From positions 1,984,001 to 2,048,000 of the forward strand of contig NZ_JAFCJI010000001.1 of the NCBI RefSeq assembly GCF_018131105.1: a DNA stretch of 64,000 nucleotides. Direction: 5' to 3'. This stretch comes from Bradyrhizobium manausense (lineage in GTDB: Bacteria > Pseudomonadota > Alphaproteobacteria > Rhizobiales > Xanthobacteraceae). The notes beneath the pieces are model-generated. The model saw only the letters and a program-made list of their open reading frames with translations. It was not told the origin of the DNA and ran no database searches. A program made the translations under genes and the position numbers. Positions 41,584 to 51,091 of this stretch are shown here, in pieces (position 1 is the stretch's first letter; the number at the start of each line of letters is the position of its first letter).

Positions 41584-41826
41584 CTATTGCTGCTTCGCCG
41601 CCATCGCGTCCAGGCAGTGATTGAGGAAGTCGGTGCGGTCGCGCGGCAGCACTTTCGCCAGATCCGCCTTCTGGGCGCATTCGCGCTGGCGGACCTGCTC
41701 GGCGCGACGCTTCTCCGCAGCCTCGCGGTACTCGGGCGCAACCTTGCTGGGATCGACGAGGGCCTGGGATCGGGCAGGCGCCGTGGCAAGCAGCGCAATG
41801 GCTGCGATGAAAATGACCTGTTTCAA
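41584..41826 (-). CDS. small secreted hypothetical protein (TTG start)
   Basis: 80 residues. The start is a TTG at 41826, supported by GGAGG six bases in front and by the signal peptide it opens (KQVIFIAAIALLATAPARS). The mature region is charged and helical, with VDPSKVAPEYREAAEKRRAEQVRQRECAQKADLAKVLPRD and two Cys near the end (RECAQ and HCLDA). Probably periplasmic. Function unknown. Confidence 0.72.
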   Translation of the reverse strand: MKQVIFIAAIALLATAPARSQALVDPSKVAPEYREAAEKRRAEQVRQRECAQKADLAKVLPRDRTDFLNHCLDAMAAKQQ

Positions 41827-41964
41827 ATGAGCCTCCGTAAAAGGCCCATCCTAGCGCCCGGGTGCGGCCGGCTCAACGGTCTGTGTGATTGGCGCAGCCG
41901 ATGGCGTGGGCTGTCCGACCCGGTCGCGTCCGGCTCGGCGGCATCAACTATGGAGTGATGTCCC

Positions 41965-42207
41965 TCACTTCGGGACGTGGTCGATCTTGTGCACCAAATG
42001 ACCGGTGTCGTGATCACGACGCAACTGGCTCAGCGACGTCTCGTTCAACTGATGCAGGACCTCGCTGAGTGTTGTCGTATCCGGATACCCGGCCGCAAAA
42101 CTCCTTCCATAGATCTTGCGCAACGTACCGAGCAGCGTGTTGCCGTGTTTCTTGCTGATTGCGCCATCCTTGTCCCGGTGGCGACTATCCAGGCCGGGTT
42201 CCTTCAT
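41965..42207 (-). CDS. small hypothetical protein
   Basis: 80 residues; ATG 42207 follows GGGAG with good spacing. Soluble, with the stretch KKHGNTLLGTLRKIYGRSFAAGYPDTTTLSEVLHQLNETSLSQL and a His/Asp-rich end (RRDHDTGHLVHKIDHVPK). This type is common in Bradyrhizobium genomes, and I recall no functional name for it. Confidence 0.7.
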   Translation of the reverse strand: MKEPGLDSRHRDKDGAISKKHGNTLLGTLRKIYGRSFAAGYPDTTTLSEVLHQLNETSLSQLRRDHDTGHLVHKIDHVPK

Positions 42208-42434
42208 GTGTCACTCCCTGTGTGGCGTCTGCGCGCCTGAACGGAGCGTGCGCCCAGAAGAGACGATTGGCAACGACGTGGCAGGGGGAGTTGAGGGGCG
42301 TCGTGCGGCGCCGCAATAGCGCTTCGTGCGAGCTTCCATCCAGCTTGCGACGCTGCCCTGGATTCCCGGCGCGCGGACCGGCGCACCACACAATGCGGGC
42401 TTGCACGATCGGAGCTGATGCGATGGGGAGAAGG

Positions 42435-42605
42435 CTAGGCTGCCTGCTCCTCGAACGAGGTATAGACCCGGCCATTGGGATCGACGATCTGAACGTCGCG
42501 GCACCCGTCCTGGATCAACTCCCTGGCCTTCTTCAGGGCGGCGGCGAGCGACTCGCGCTTGAGGTTCACAACGCCTGCCGTGTCGAAACCGGTGATTTCA
42601 AACAT
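42435..42605 (-). CDS. small hypothetical protein
   Basis: 56 residues from ATG 42605, preceded by AGGAGG. The compact mixed alpha/beta sequence (MFEITGFDTAGVVNLKRESL, then AALKKARELIQDG, then VQIVDPNGRVYTSFEEQ) is protein-like. It reads like a short stand-alone domain. Function unknown. Confidence 0.7.
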   Translation of the reverse strand: MFEITGFDTAGVVNLKRESLAAALKKARELIQDGCRDVQIVDPNGRVYTSFEEQAA

Positions 42606-42696
42606 GCCGCTCCTCCTGTTTGGTCGAATCCTACACCTTTCCAGCGGGTTGTCTTCTGGCTTTTTTGGGCTGGGCGGATGGAACAGGGGGCAGGAT

Positions 42697-43248
42697 TTAG
42701 CGCGGTGCAGCATCACTTTGCGGTAAGCCGGTGAGGTTCAGCACCAGATGGATCGTGTCGGGATCCCGCTTGGGCGCGGTCACGAAGCCGAGCCGGCTGA
42801 ACACCTGGCGCATCGCACTGTTCTCGGCGAGGACCTCCGCGACCAGTTCCGTCAGCCCGGCCTCGCGCGCGAGGACAATGAGGTCACGCGCGATCCTCGT
42901 GCCGATGCCGCGACCCTGCCAGGCGTCGATCACCATGAAGGCCATCTCGGCGCGGCCGGGATCCGCGACGACGTAGCGCCCGCCGCCGACGATGATGCTG
43001 CGGCCCGCATCGTCGACACAGGCCACCAGCGCCACATGATGCACGAAATCGATCTCCATGAAGAAGTCGCGCTCCCGCTCTGAAAAATGCTTCTTCGGGA
43101 TGAAGAAGCGGCGCTGACGCGATTGTGCGCTGGTCTGGTCGAGCGCAGCCAGCATTCCGACTTCATCATCGGGGCGAAGCGCGCGGATCTCGATCGGTGT
43201 GCCGTCGCGCAGTCGCTCGTGTCGCAGGTAGCTCGCGGCCTCAGTCAT
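42697..43248 (-). CDS. GNAT-family N-acetyltransferase
   Basis: 183 residues. GNAT fold markers: IEIRALRPDDEVGMLAALDQ (strand 1, helix 1), HHVALVACVDDAGRSIIVGGGRYVV, the acetyl-CoA loop MAFMVIDAWQGRGIGTRIARDLIVLA (Q-G-R-G-I-G-T) near residue 110, and VAEVLAENSAMRQVFSRLGF. It is similar in form to the acetyltransferase half of protein lysine acetyltransferases or to small-molecule GNATs. Divergent from the second AI-2E gene with a FixK-type box between them. Confidence 0.88.
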   Translation of the reverse strand: MTEAASYLRHERLRDGTPIEIRALRPDDEVGMLAALDQTSAQSRQRRFFIPKKHFSERERDFFMEIDFVHHVALVACVDDAGRSIIVGGGRYVVADPGRAEMAFMVIDAWQGRGIGTRIARDLIVLAREAGLTELVAEVLAENSAMRQVFSRLGFVTAPKRDPDTIHLVLNLTGLPQSDAAPR

Positions 43249-43304
43249 ACGATGGTTCTCGCAGCGCCCATGGGGCGATCACGCCGCCGACCGCGCTCAA
43301 CTGC

Positions 43305-43318
43305 TTGATCTGGATCAA
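43305..43318. promoter_or_regulatory. perfect FixK/FNR box between the GNAT and AI-2E genes
   Basis: TTGAT-CTGG-ATCAA fits the FNR/FixK palindrome exactly. It is centred 75 bp upstream of the AI-2E start (43386) and 63 bp upstream of the divergent GNAT start (43248), so it could serve both. Confidence 0.75.
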
Positions 43319-43385
43319 GCCTGCCGCGCGAGCGGGGCCAATACGCTTGGCGAGCGCCGCTTCCCGCGAAGACACAGGCTCCATC

Positions 43386-44477
43386 GTGAAGACCTTTCGT
43401 AGCTTTCTGCCCGCCGACGCCGTCGTCCAGCTCGTGATCCGGCTGGCGTTGCTCGCGATGCTGATCATCTGGACGTTTTTGATCATCAAGCCCTTCATTC
43501 CGATCCTGACCTGGAGCGCGGTACTGGCGGTGGCGTTCTATCCGGCCTTCAGCTGGCTCGCCAAATTGCTTGGCGGCAGACCGCGGACCGCGGCTGTCAT
43601 CCTCACGGTGGTCATGCTTTGCATCGTCATCGGCCCGGCGGCGTGGCTTGGCCTCAGTGCCGTCGACGGGATCAGCGATATCGCAAGGCAGATCAGCGCT
43701 GGCGATCTCGCGCTTCACGCGGCTCCGGAGCAGATCAAGAGCTGGCCCTTGATCGGCCCGCAGCTCTACGATTTCTGGAATCTGGCCTACACCAATATCC
43801 GCGCCGTGCTGAAGGAGGTGACGCCTTATCTGAAGCCGCTTGCCGGATTCATGTTGTCGTTCGTCGGCAGCGCCGGCGTCGGCACGCTTCAGTTCCTGCT
43901 GTCGGTGCTGGTGGCCGGCCTCCTGTTTCCCTACGGGCCGCAGCTTGCCGGGGCGATCCGCGGCTTTCTGTTCCGGATCGTGCCGGAACAGAGCGAGCAT
44001 TTTCTCGAGCTCTCCGGCGCGACCATTCGCGCGGTGTCGCAAGGCGTGATCGGCGTTGCCATCATTCAGGCCTTGCTCGCCGGCATCGGCTTCAAGATCG
44101 CTGCCATTCCGAGTGCGGGCCTGCTCGCTGTCATCGTTCTGTTGCTTTCGATCGTCCAGATCGGCGCGGCCATCGTTCTGCTTCCCGTCGTCATCTGGCT
44201 CTGGATGGACAAGGACGTAACCACGGCACTGCCTCTGACCATATTCTTCGTCATCGTCGGTCTGCTCGACAACGTTCTGAAGCCGCTGGTGATGGGACGC
44301 GGGTTGACCACGCCCACGCTCGTCATCCTGATCGGGGTGATCGGCGGAACGCTCGCGCACGGCATCATCGGTCTCTTCATCGGGCCGATCATTCTGGCGG
44401 TCGCCTGGGAACTCGCCGCTGCCTGGATCCGCATCGAGCGCGCCGCGCCGGCGGCTGATGTTGTCGCCGACCGTTGA
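43386..44477 (+). CDS. AI-2E family (TqsA-like) membrane protein, second copy
   Basis: About 363 residues from GTG 43386, chosen to match the first copy at 26594 (both start V-K-(S/T)-(L/F)-R). The family blocks are nearly the same: FIPILTWSAVLAVAFYPAFSW, IVPEQSEHFLELSGATIRAVSQGVIGVAI and PLVMGRGLTTPTLVILIGVIGG. The proteins differ mainly by conservative changes. Unlike the first copy, it lies behind a FixK-type box, and its stop overlaps the next FixK box (44474-44487). It may be a low-oxygen isoform. Confidence 0.9.
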   Translation: MKTFRSFLPADAVVQLVIRLALLAMLIIWTFLIIKPFIPILTWSAVLAVAFYPAFSWLAKLLGGRPRTAAVILTVVMLCIVIGPAAWLGLSAVDGISDIARQISAGDLALHAAPEQIKSWPLIGPQLYDFWNLAYTNIRAVLKEVTPYLKPLAGFMLSFVGSAGVGTLQFLLSVLVAGLLFPYGPQLAGAIRGFLFRIVPEQSEHFLELSGATIRAVSQGVIGVAIIQALLAGIGFKIAAIPSAGLLAVIVLLLSIVQIGAAIVLLPVVIWLWMDKDVTTALPLTIFFVIVGLLDNVLKPLVMGRGLTTPTLVILIGVIGGTLAHGIIGLFIGPIILAVAWELAAAWIRIERAAPAADVVADR

Positions 44478-44487
44478 CCTAAATCAA
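44474..44487 (+). promoter_or_regulatory. FixK/FNR-type box upstream of the DUF3141-pta-ackA-fabI operon
   Basis: TTGAC-CTAA-ATCAA, one base off the perfect palindrome, centred 60 bp upstream of ATG 44541. TTGAAT at 44509-44514 is a plausible -10, giving a start near 44521 and a site centred at about -40.5, the class II position. Confidence 0.75.
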
Positions 44488-44540
44488 CGTCCGCTGATGC
44501 AGTGCACATTGAATGGTCATGCGCGACGACGAGGTCGAAC

Positions 44541-46787
44541 ATGGCGACAGAAAATATGAAACTGCCCGGCGGCCCGATGTCGGGCCTTGTCTCATCCGCA
44601 GTCGAATACATGGTCGATGCCGGACAGCGCAGCGTGCTGTTCCTGGACATCATGCGCCAGCGCGGCGATCAGTATCGCGACCACGTCGCGCAAACGGCGC
44701 CGCATGTGCTGCAATATGCTGCCGAATTGATCACCGACGGCCGCAAACTGGACGAGCCGGTCAATTACGCGCTGGTGCGCATCATTCCGCCGAAGGATGT
44801 CGAGATCGACATGACAAGGCGGCCGTTCGTCGTGATCGATCCGCGCGCCGGGCATGGCCCTGGCATCGGCGGCTTCAAGGCCGACAGCGAGATCGGTGTC
44901 GCGATGAAGGCGGGACATCCCTGCTATTTCATCGGCTTCCTGCCCGAGCCGGTGCCGGGCCAGACCATCGAGCGTATCGCGCGCGCGGAAGCGAAATTCA
45001 TTGAGACCGTCATCGACCGACATCCCGATGCCGACGGCAAGCCCTGCGTGATCGGCAATTGCCAGGCCGGCTGGGCGCTCATGATCCTGGCCTCGCTGCG
45101 GCCGGAACTGTTCGGTCCCCTGATCATCGCCGGCGCACCGCTAGCTTATTGGGCAGGCGTGCACGGCCAGTTTCCGATGCGCTATTCCGGCGGCCTGATG
45201 GGTGGCAGCTGGCTGACGGCGCTGACCAGCGACCTCGGTGCCGGCAAGTTCGACGGCGCATGGCTGGTGCAGAATTTCGAGAACCAGAACCCGTCGAACA
45301 CGCTCTGGACCAAGCAATACAACGTCTATTCCAAGGTCGACACTGAAGCCGAGCGCTATCTCGATTTCGAGCGCTGGTGGGGCGGGCACGTCAACCTCAA
45401 TGCCGAGGAGATCCAGTTCATCGTCGACGAGCTGTTCATCGGCAACAACCTCGCCGCTGGCCGCATCGAGATGTCGGATGGGGAGAAGGTCGACCTTCGC
45501 AACATTCGCTCGCCGATCGTGGTGTTCTGTTCCAAGGGCGATAACGTCACCCCGCCGCAGCAGGCGCTGGACTGGATCCGGGAATGCTACGCCGATGTCG
45601 ACGAGATCAGAGCCTATGGCCAGACCATCGTCTACACCGTTCACGAAAGCATCGGCCATCTCGGCATCTTCGTGTCCGGCGGCGTGGCGAAGAAGGAGCA
45701 CGCCGAATTCTCCAGCAATATCGACCTGATCGATGTGCTGCCGCCCGGGCTCTATGAGGCCACGTTCGAGGCGCGCGGCGACGACACGCTCAACGCTGAT
45801 CTTGCGGCCGGGCAATGGGTGATGCGCTGCGAGGCCCGGACGCTCGATGATATCCGCGCCATGGGTGGCAATTCACCTGAGGACGAGCGGCGCTTTGCGG
45901 CTGCCAAGCGCGTCTCCGAGCTCAATCTTGCGGCCTATCAGAAATTCATGCGACCGTGGGTAAAGGGCATGGTGACGCCGCAACTCGCCGAATGGGCGCG
46001 CAACATGCACCCGCTGCGGTTGCAATATGAGGCCTTCAGCAGCAAGAATCCCTGGATGGCCACGATCAAGTCCGCGGCCGATCGGGTGGAGGACAATCGC
46101 AAGCCGGTCTCGAAGGACAATCCATTCCTGGCTTTCCAGGAGCAGATGTCCAGGCAGATCGTCCACGCGCTCGATAGCTGGCGCGACGCTACGGAAGCGA
46201 TGAGCGAGACCATCTTCCTCAACCTCTACGGTTCGCCCGTGCTTCAGTCCGCCCTCGGCATCGACCCGAATTCAGCGCCGTCGCGCCGGCGCGAGATGTC
46301 GGCGGAGCATCAAGCGATGCTCGGGAAGCGCATTGCCGAGCTGAAATCCCACATCGGCGAGGGCGGTCTTCGCGAGGCGACACTCCGGGCGCTGCTCTAT
46401 GTCGGCTCGGCGCGCGGCATGGTCGACGAGCGCAGCGTCGAGGCGTTGCGGCAGGTCCGGCGCGACCATGCAGGCCCGCGAATGACGCTCCATGAATTCA
46501 AGATGCTGGTGCGCGAGCAATTCTTCATGCTGCTGCTCGATCGCGATGCGGCGCTGGCCGCGATCCCCAAACTGTTGCCTGACGACATGAGCCAGCGGCG
46601 CGCCGCCTTCACGGCGATGCGTGAGGTGCTGTCGGCGAGCGAAGACATCAGCGGCGAACGCGCCAACCGCCTCAAGCGTGTCGCCGAGCTTTTCGGCCTG
46701 GATGGGGAAGGAGAGTCGACGTCGAACGTCGCCCCTTTCGACCCTCGGGTCGATCCCAAGATCGATCCCGCGGCAAGAGCGTCGTAA
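44541..46787 (+). CDS. DUF3141 protein, PHB-synthase-like alpha/beta hydrolase
   Basis: 748 residues from ATG 44541, preceded by GAGG. The central region resembles poly-hydroxyalkanoate synthases and related alpha/beta hydrolases: FVVIDPRAGHGPGIGGFK, AMKAGHPCYFIGFLPEP, and the elbow VIGNCQAGWALMILASLRPEL with Cys at the PHA-synthase nucleophile position (G-N-C-x-A-G; synthases have G-x-C-x-G-G). The C-terminal 300 residues are helical. It heads the operon with pta, ackA and fabI, as in other rhizobia, where a phosphate-stress operon orfA-pta-ackA is known in Sinorhizobium meliloti. The molecular role is unknown. Confidence 0.88.
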   Translation: MATENMKLPGGPMSGLVSSAVEYMVDAGQRSVLFLDIMRQRGDQYRDHVAQTAPHVLQYAAELITDGRKLDEPVNYALVRIIPPKDVEIDMTRRPFVVIDPRAGHGPGIGGFKADSEIGVAMKAGHPCYFIGFLPEPVPGQTIERIARAEAKFIETVIDRHPDADGKPCVIGNCQAGWALMILASLRPELFGPLIIAGAPLAYWAGVHGQFPMRYSGGLMGGSWLTALTSDLGAGKFDGAWLVQNFENQNPSNTLWTKQYNVYSKVDTEAERYLDFERWWGGHVNLNAEEIQFIVDELFIGNNLAAGRIEMSDGEKVDLRNIRSPIVVFCSKGDNVTPPQQALDWIRECYADVDEIRAYGQTIVYTVHESIGHLGIFVSGGVAKKEHAEFSSNIDLIDVLPPGLYEATFEARGDDTLNADLAAGQWVMRCEARTLDDIRAMGGNSPEDERRFAAAKRVSELNLAAYQKFMRPWVKGMVTPQLAEWARNMHPLRLQYEAFSSKNPWMATIKSAADRVEDNRKPVSKDNPFLAFQEQMSRQIVHALDSWRDATEAMSETIFLNLYGSPVLQSALGIDPNSAPSRRREMSAEHQAMLGKRIAELKSHIGEGGLREATLRALLYVGSARGMVDERSVEALRQVRRDHAGPRMTLHEFKMLVREQFFMLLLDRDAALAAIPKLLPDDMSQRRAAFTAMREVLSASEDISGERANRLKRVAELFGLDGEGESTSNVAPFDPRVDPKIDPAARAS

Positions 46788-46816
46788 CGCGGATTGGCAC
46801 AAGCGGGAGTGACAGG

Positions 46817-47779
46817 ATGTCGGCAGATACGACGCAAGCCCAGTCTGGCAGCAAATACGACCGCCTGATCGCGGCGGCGAGGGCCGCACCGCCGACGCCG
46901 ACGGTCGTGGTGCACCCGTGCGACGAGACTTCGTTGCGCGGTGCCGTCGACAGCGCCAGCGCCGGCATTATCCGGCCGATCCTGGTCGGGCCCGAGCGCA
47001 AGATCAGGGATACCGCCGCCAAATTCGACCTCGATGTCTCCGGCTTCGAGATCGTCGACGCTGCACATAGCGACGATGCCGCCGCCAAGGGCGTCGAGCT
47101 GGTCCATTCCGCGCGTGGCGAACTGCTGATGAAGGGCAGCCTGCACACCGACGAGTTGATGCGCGCCGTCACTGCCAAGACCGGCGGCCTGCGCACAGAC
47201 CGGCGCATCAGCCATGTCTTCGTCATGGACGTGCCTGCCTATGCCGAGACCATCTTCGTCACGGACGCCGCCATCAATATCTTTCCCGATCTCGACGCCA
47301 AGCGCGACATCATCCAGAACGCAATCGATCTCTACAACCAGGCCGGCTTCGGCTCGAAGCCGCGTGTGGCGATCCTGTCGGCAGTCGAGACGGTGACCTC
47401 AAAAATTCCTTCGACGATTGAAGCGGCTGCCCTCTGCAAGATGGCCGATCGCGGCCAGATCACCGGGGGCGTGCTCGACGGTCCGCTCGCGTTCGATAAT
47501 GCCATTGATCCGGAGGCCGCGCGGATCAAGGGCATCGCTTCCGAAGTCGCGGGACGGGCACAGATCCTGATGGTTCCGGATCTGGAGTCCGGCAACATGT
47601 TGGCCAAGAACCTCGCTTACTTCGCCAAGGCGGATGGAGCCGGCATCGTGCTCGGCGCCCGTGTGCCCGTGGTCCTGACCTCGCGAGCGGACTCGGCGCG
47701 GGCGCGGATGGCGTCCTGTGCGGTGGCCGCGCTCTATGCACACGCCAGGCGCCAGAAGGCGCCGACAGTGGCGGCGTGA
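46817..47779 (+). CDS. pta: phosphate acetyltransferase (short, PTA/PTB type)
   Basis: 320 residues, the short PTA_PTB class without the N-terminal regulatory domain. Blocks: [76 protein letters not shown] and [31 protein letters not shown]. It interconverts acetyl-CoA and acetyl phosphate. The R-x-S-H-(V)-F phrase is typical of phosphate acetyl/butyryltransferases. It lies 29 bp after the DUF3141 gene and abuts ackA, so acetyl phosphate would be passed directly to acetate kinase. Confidence 0.92.
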   Translation: MSADTTQAQSGSKYDRLIAAARAAPPTPTVVVHPCDETSLRGAVDSASAGIIRPILVGPERKIRDTAAKFDLDVSGFEIVDAAHSDDAAAKGVELVHSARGELLMKGSLHTDELMRAVTAKTGGLRTDRRISHVFVMDVPAYAETIFVTDAAINIFPDLDAKRDIIQNAIDLYNQAGFGSKPRVAILSAVETVTSKIPSTIEAAALCKMADRGQITGGVLDGPLAFDNAIDPEAARIKGIASEVAGRAQILMVPDLESGNMLAKNLAYFAKADGAGIVLGARVPVVLTSRADSARARMASCAVAALYAHARRQKAPTVAA

Positions 47780-47784
47780 TCGCC

Positions 47785-48999
47785 ATGGACACGATCCTGG
47801 TTGTCAATGCCGGCTCCTCCAGCGTCAAGTTTCAGGTCTATTCGGCCGAGGGCGACGGCGTGCTCCGCCGCCAGATCAAGGGACAGATGGACGGCATCGG
47901 CAGCCGTCCGCGCTTGCGCGCCAGCGGCGCGGGCGGCGATACGCTGGCCGATCGCGCCTATCCGATCGAAGCGGTGCCCGATGTTCCCGCCGCCATGGCG
48001 GTCGCCGGCAACTGGCTGCGGGATGAGATCCGGGTCACGCCGATCGCAGTCGGCCACCGGGTCGTCCATGGCGGTCCGGACTTTTCCAGACCGGTGCTGA
48101 TTGACCACGGCGTGGTGTCGCGTCTCGAACGCTTTGTCAGCCTGGCGCCGCTGCATCAGCCGCACAATCTTGCGCCGATCCGTTCGCTGCTCGCGAATTT
48201 CCCGACGCTGCCACAGGTGGCGTGTTTCGATACGGCATTTCACCGCACCCACGATTTGGTTGCCGATCACTATGCCATCCCGCACCAGCTCTATGCCGAG
48301 GGTGTCAGGCGCTACGGCTTTCATGGTCTTTCCTACGAATACATCGCCCGGACGCTCCCCAGCGTGGCGCCCGATCTCGCAAAGGGCCGCGTGATCGTCG
48401 CCCATCTCGGCAGCGGCGCCTCGATGTGCGCGATGAAGGACGGGCGCAGCGTCGAGAGCACCATGGGCTTCACGGCGCTCGACGGGCTGCCGATGGGAAC
48501 GCGACCGGGGCAGATCGATCCCGGCGTGGTGCTCTATCTCATCTCCGAGAAGGGCATGCCGGCGGCGAAAGTGCAGGACTTCCTCTACCGCGACTGCGGC
48601 CTGAAAGGGCTATCCGGCGTCAGCAACGACATGCGCGAGCTGGAGGCGAGCGCCGATCCGCATGCGCGGCTCGCGATCGACTATTTCGTTTATCGCATCG
48701 GCCTCAACGCCGGCATGCTGGCTGCGGCCTTGCAGGGCCTGGACGCCTTCGTCTTCACGGCCGGCATAGGCGAGAACTCGGCGTCGATCCGCGCGCGCAT
48801 CGCCGAGCAGCTCGGTTGGCTCGGCGTCACGCTCGACGCCGCCGCGAATGCCCGTCATGCGCGGCTGATCTCGCGCGCCGACAGCCGGATCCCCGTCTAT
48901 GTCGTGCCGACGGACGAAGAGCTGATGATCGCGCAGCACACGCTGTCGCTGCTGATGAATGGTCGATCGACCAACACAAGACCTGAGAGGGTGTCATGA
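47785..48999 (+). CDS. ackA: acetate kinase
   Basis: 404 residues from ATG 47785; a GTG at 47776 overlapping the pta stop is a possible alternative. Acetokinase signatures: [16 protein letters not shown] at the N-terminus, [30 protein letters not shown], the phosphate-binding loop [18 protein letters not shown], and [16 protein letters not shown] near the end. The last is the conserved F-T-(A/G)-G-I-G-E-N motif. It produces ATP and acetate from acetyl phosphate. It couples with pta, and it ends 4 bp into the fabI start. Confidence 0.95.
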   Translation: MDTILVVNAGSSSVKFQVYSAEGDGVLRRQIKGQMDGIGSRPRLRASGAGGDTLADRAYPIEAVPDVPAAMAVAGNWLRDEIRVTPIAVGHRVVHGGPDFSRPVLIDHGVVSRLERFVSLAPLHQPHNLAPIRSLLANFPTLPQVACFDTAFHRTHDLVADHYAIPHQLYAEGVRRYGFHGLSYEYIARTLPSVAPDLAKGRVIVAHLGSGASMCAMKDGRSVESTMGFTALDGLPMGTRPGQIDPGVVLYLISEKGMPAAKVQDFLYRDCGLKGLSGVSNDMRELEASADPHARLAIDYFVYRIGLNAGMLAAALQGLDAFVFTAGIGENSASIRARIAEQLGWLGVTLDAAANARHARLISRADSRIPVYVVPTDEELMIAQHTLSLLMNGRSTNTRPERVS

Positions 49000-49784
49000 T
49001 CCCCGTATTCCCTGACAGCAAGGTCGCCCTCAAGGGCAAGAAGGGCCTGGTCGTCGGCATCGCCAATGACCAGTCGATCGCCTGGGGCTGTGCGCGGGCG
49101 TTTCGCGCGCTCGGCGCCGATCTTGCCGTGACCTATTTGAACGATCGGGCGAAGAAACATGTCGAGCCGCTGGCGCAGGCGCTGGCCGCGCCGATCTTCA
49201 TGCCGCTGGACGTGATGGTCGAAGGCCAGACCGAGGCGGTGTTCGAACGCATTGCATCGGAATGGGGGCAGCTCGACTTCGTGCTTCATTCGATCGCTTT
49301 CTCGCCGAAGGAAGCTTTGCATGGTCGCGTCGTCGATGTCGGCCGCGACGGCTTCCTCAAGACCATGGACGTGTCGTGCTGGTCGTTCATGCGCATGGCG
49401 CATCTGGCCGAGCCCCTGATGAAGAATGGCGGTACGTTGTTCACGATGACGTATTACGGCAGCCAGATGGTGGTGGAGAACTACAACGTGATGGGCGTCG
49501 CCAAGGCCGCGCTCGAAGCCTCCGTCCGCTACATCGCCGCGGAGCTTGGCCCGAAGGGCATTCGCGTGCACGCGATCTCGCCGGGCCCGCTGGCAACGCG
49601 TGCGGCGTCAGGCATTCCCGAGTTCGACGAGCTGATGGACAAGGCGCAGTCGAAGGCGCCGTCGCGCAGTCTGGTCAGCATCGACGACGTCGGCAATGCC
49701 ACCGCGTTCCTCGCGCTCGACGGTGCCAAGCTGATCACCGGCGGCGTGCTCTATATCGACGGCGGTTATCACATCATCGATTGA
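48996..49784 (+). CDS. fabI: enoyl-[acyl-carrier-protein] reductase
   Basis: 262 residues, the length of FabI. N-terminal nucleotide-binding segment [20 protein letters not shown] (the FabI form G-x-x-x-x-x-S-I-A), [15 protein letters not shown], and the catalytic Tyr and Lys in [23 protein letters not shown] (Y-x6-Y-x6-K type). C-terminal YIDGGYHI. It reduces the enoyl-ACP double bond with NADH. In rhizobia such an operon-borne fabI is a second copy besides the housekeeping one, tying fatty-acid elongation to acetate metabolism. Confidence 0.93.
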   Translation: MIPVFPDSKVALKGKKGLVVGIANDQSIAWGCARAFRALGADLAVTYLNDRAKKHVEPLAQALAAPIFMPLDVMVEGQTEAVFERIASEWGQLDFVLHSIAFSPKEALHGRVVDVGRDGFLKTMDVSCWSFMRMAHLAEPLMKNGGTLFTMTYYGSQMVVENYNVMGVAKAALEASVRYIAAELGPKGIRVHAISPGPLATRAASGIPEFDELMDKAQSKAPSRSLVSIDDVGNATAFLALDGAKLITGGVLYIDGGYHIID

Positions 49785-49965
49785 CGCGCGAAATCGTCCG
49801 CTGTCGCGGCCGGCAGGCTCGGAAGCAAAGGGCTGATCATGCCATTATGCCGGTGTGTTGCCCGACGGAGCAACCGTTTTTCCGGCGGAAATTGTCGCGG
49901 ACGGAAAAGCGCAACGACTCCACGCAGCCGCCTACTGTGCATGGGGTTGTTTTCGAGTTTTTCGC

Positions 49966-50424
49966 TCAGCGATAGTGCAGGGCGATGAGCTCGGCGACGC
50001 AGGCCGGCTTCTTGCCGCCCTCGATCTCGATCACGAGGTGATAGTTCACGCGGAGGCCGTCCGGCGGCACGTCCTCGGCCTCAGCAACGCTGACGCGGCC
50101 GCGCAGCTTCGAGCCCGCCGGCACCGGCGCGAGGTACCTGATACGGTCGGCGCCGTAGTTGAGCGTATTGCGCAGGCCCTTCAGGCCAATCACCGAGCGG
50201 ATGAAGAGCGGGGCGAGCGCGAGCGACAGCAGGCCATGGGCGATGGTCTTGCCGCCGGGCATCTCCCTGGCGGCGCGCGCCTGATCGACATGGATCCACT
50301 GTTCGTCGCAGGTCGCCTCCGCAAACTGGTTGATGCGATCCTGCGTTACTTCGACCCAGTCGCTGACGCCGATCTCGGTGCCGACGGCGGATTTGATCTC
50401 GTTGAAGTCGCTGAATACCCGCAT
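49966..50424 (-). CDS. MaoC-family (R)-specific enoyl-CoA hydratase-like protein
   Basis: 152 residues, single hot-dog domain. The hydratase motif is VTQDRINQFAEATCDEQWIHVD, with the catalytic Asp and His in D-x(4-5)-H (DEQWIH), followed by IAHGLLSLALAPLFIRSV and VPAGSKLRGRVSV. Such proteins (PhaJ-like) hydrate enoyl-CoA to (R)-3-hydroxyacyl-CoA. It follows the CoA-transferase genes by 13 bp, so it may link beta-oxidation intermediates to PHA synthesis. Confidence 0.88.
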   Translation of the reverse strand: MRVFSDFNEIKSAVGTEIGVSDWVEVTQDRINQFAEATCDEQWIHVDQARAAREMPGGKTIAHGLLSLALAPLFIRSVIGLKGLRNTLNYGADRIRYLAPVPAGSKLRGRVSVAEAEDVPPDGLRVNYHLVIEIEGGKKPACVAELIALHYR

Positions 50425-50437
50425 AACCGTTTCCCGA

Positions 50438-51088
50438 TCAAAGTTTCATTTCCGGGACATGGTCGGGCACGGCGAGTTCGGCCTCCGTGACGGCCAAGAC
50501 CTCGCCGACGCTGATGCCGGGCGCGGTCTCCAGCAGCGTCGCCTTGCCATCGGGGAAGCCGATCACGGCCATGTCGGTCACCACCAGGCTCACCGGCCGC
50601 GCAGAGGTCAGGGGCAGGTTGCATTTCGCGACAATCTTCGACTTGCCCTTGGCGGCGTGCTGCATGGCGACGATGACTCGCTTGGCGCCGCTGACGAGGT
50701 CCATCGCGCCGCCCATGCCCGGCACCATCTTGCCGGGGATCATCCAGTTGGCGAGATGGCCCTGCGCATCGACCTGCAGGCCGCCGAGCACGGTGACATC
50801 GACATGGCCGCCGCGGATCAGCCCGAACGACATCGCGCTGTCGAAGGTCGCCGCCCCCGGAAGCGCGCTGATCGGCCGGCCGCCGGCATCGGTCAGCAGC
50901 GGATGCGCCATGCCTTGCTCGGGAATCGGCCCTGTGCCGATCAGCCCGTTCTCGGACTGGAAAAAGACCTTGAGGTCCGATGGCACGTAGTTCGCGACCA
51001 GCGTCGGGATGCCGATGCCGAGATTGACGAGGTTGCCGCTCTTCAGTTCCTTGGCGACGCGCCGGGCGATGATGATCTGGGGATCCAT
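50438..51088 (-). CDS. 3-oxoacid CoA-transferase, subunit B
   Basis: 216 residues. Catalytic subunit of the succinyl-CoA:3-oxoacid (or acetate CoA) transferase family: LGIGIPTLVANYVPSDLKVFFQSENGLIGTGP, with the catalytic Glu in the S-E-N-G motif (near residue 46), followed by DSAMSFGLIRGGHVDVTVLGGLQVDAQGHLANW. It transfers CoA between an acyl-CoA and acetoacetate or another oxoacid. Subunit A lies 3 bp upstream. Together they give a second acetoacetate-activating route in the window besides AACS. Confidence 0.93.
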   Translation of the reverse strand: MDPQIIIARRVAKELKSGNLVNLGIGIPTLVANYVPSDLKVFFQSENGLIGTGPIPEQGMAHPLLTDAGGRPISALPGAATFDSAMSFGLIRGGHVDVTVLGGLQVDAQGHLANWMIPGKMVPGMGGAMDLVSGAKRVIVAMQHAAKGKSKIVAKCNLPLTSARPVSLVVTDMAVIGFPDGKATLLETAPGISVGEVLAVTEAELAVPDHVPEMKL

Positions 51089-51091
51089 GGT

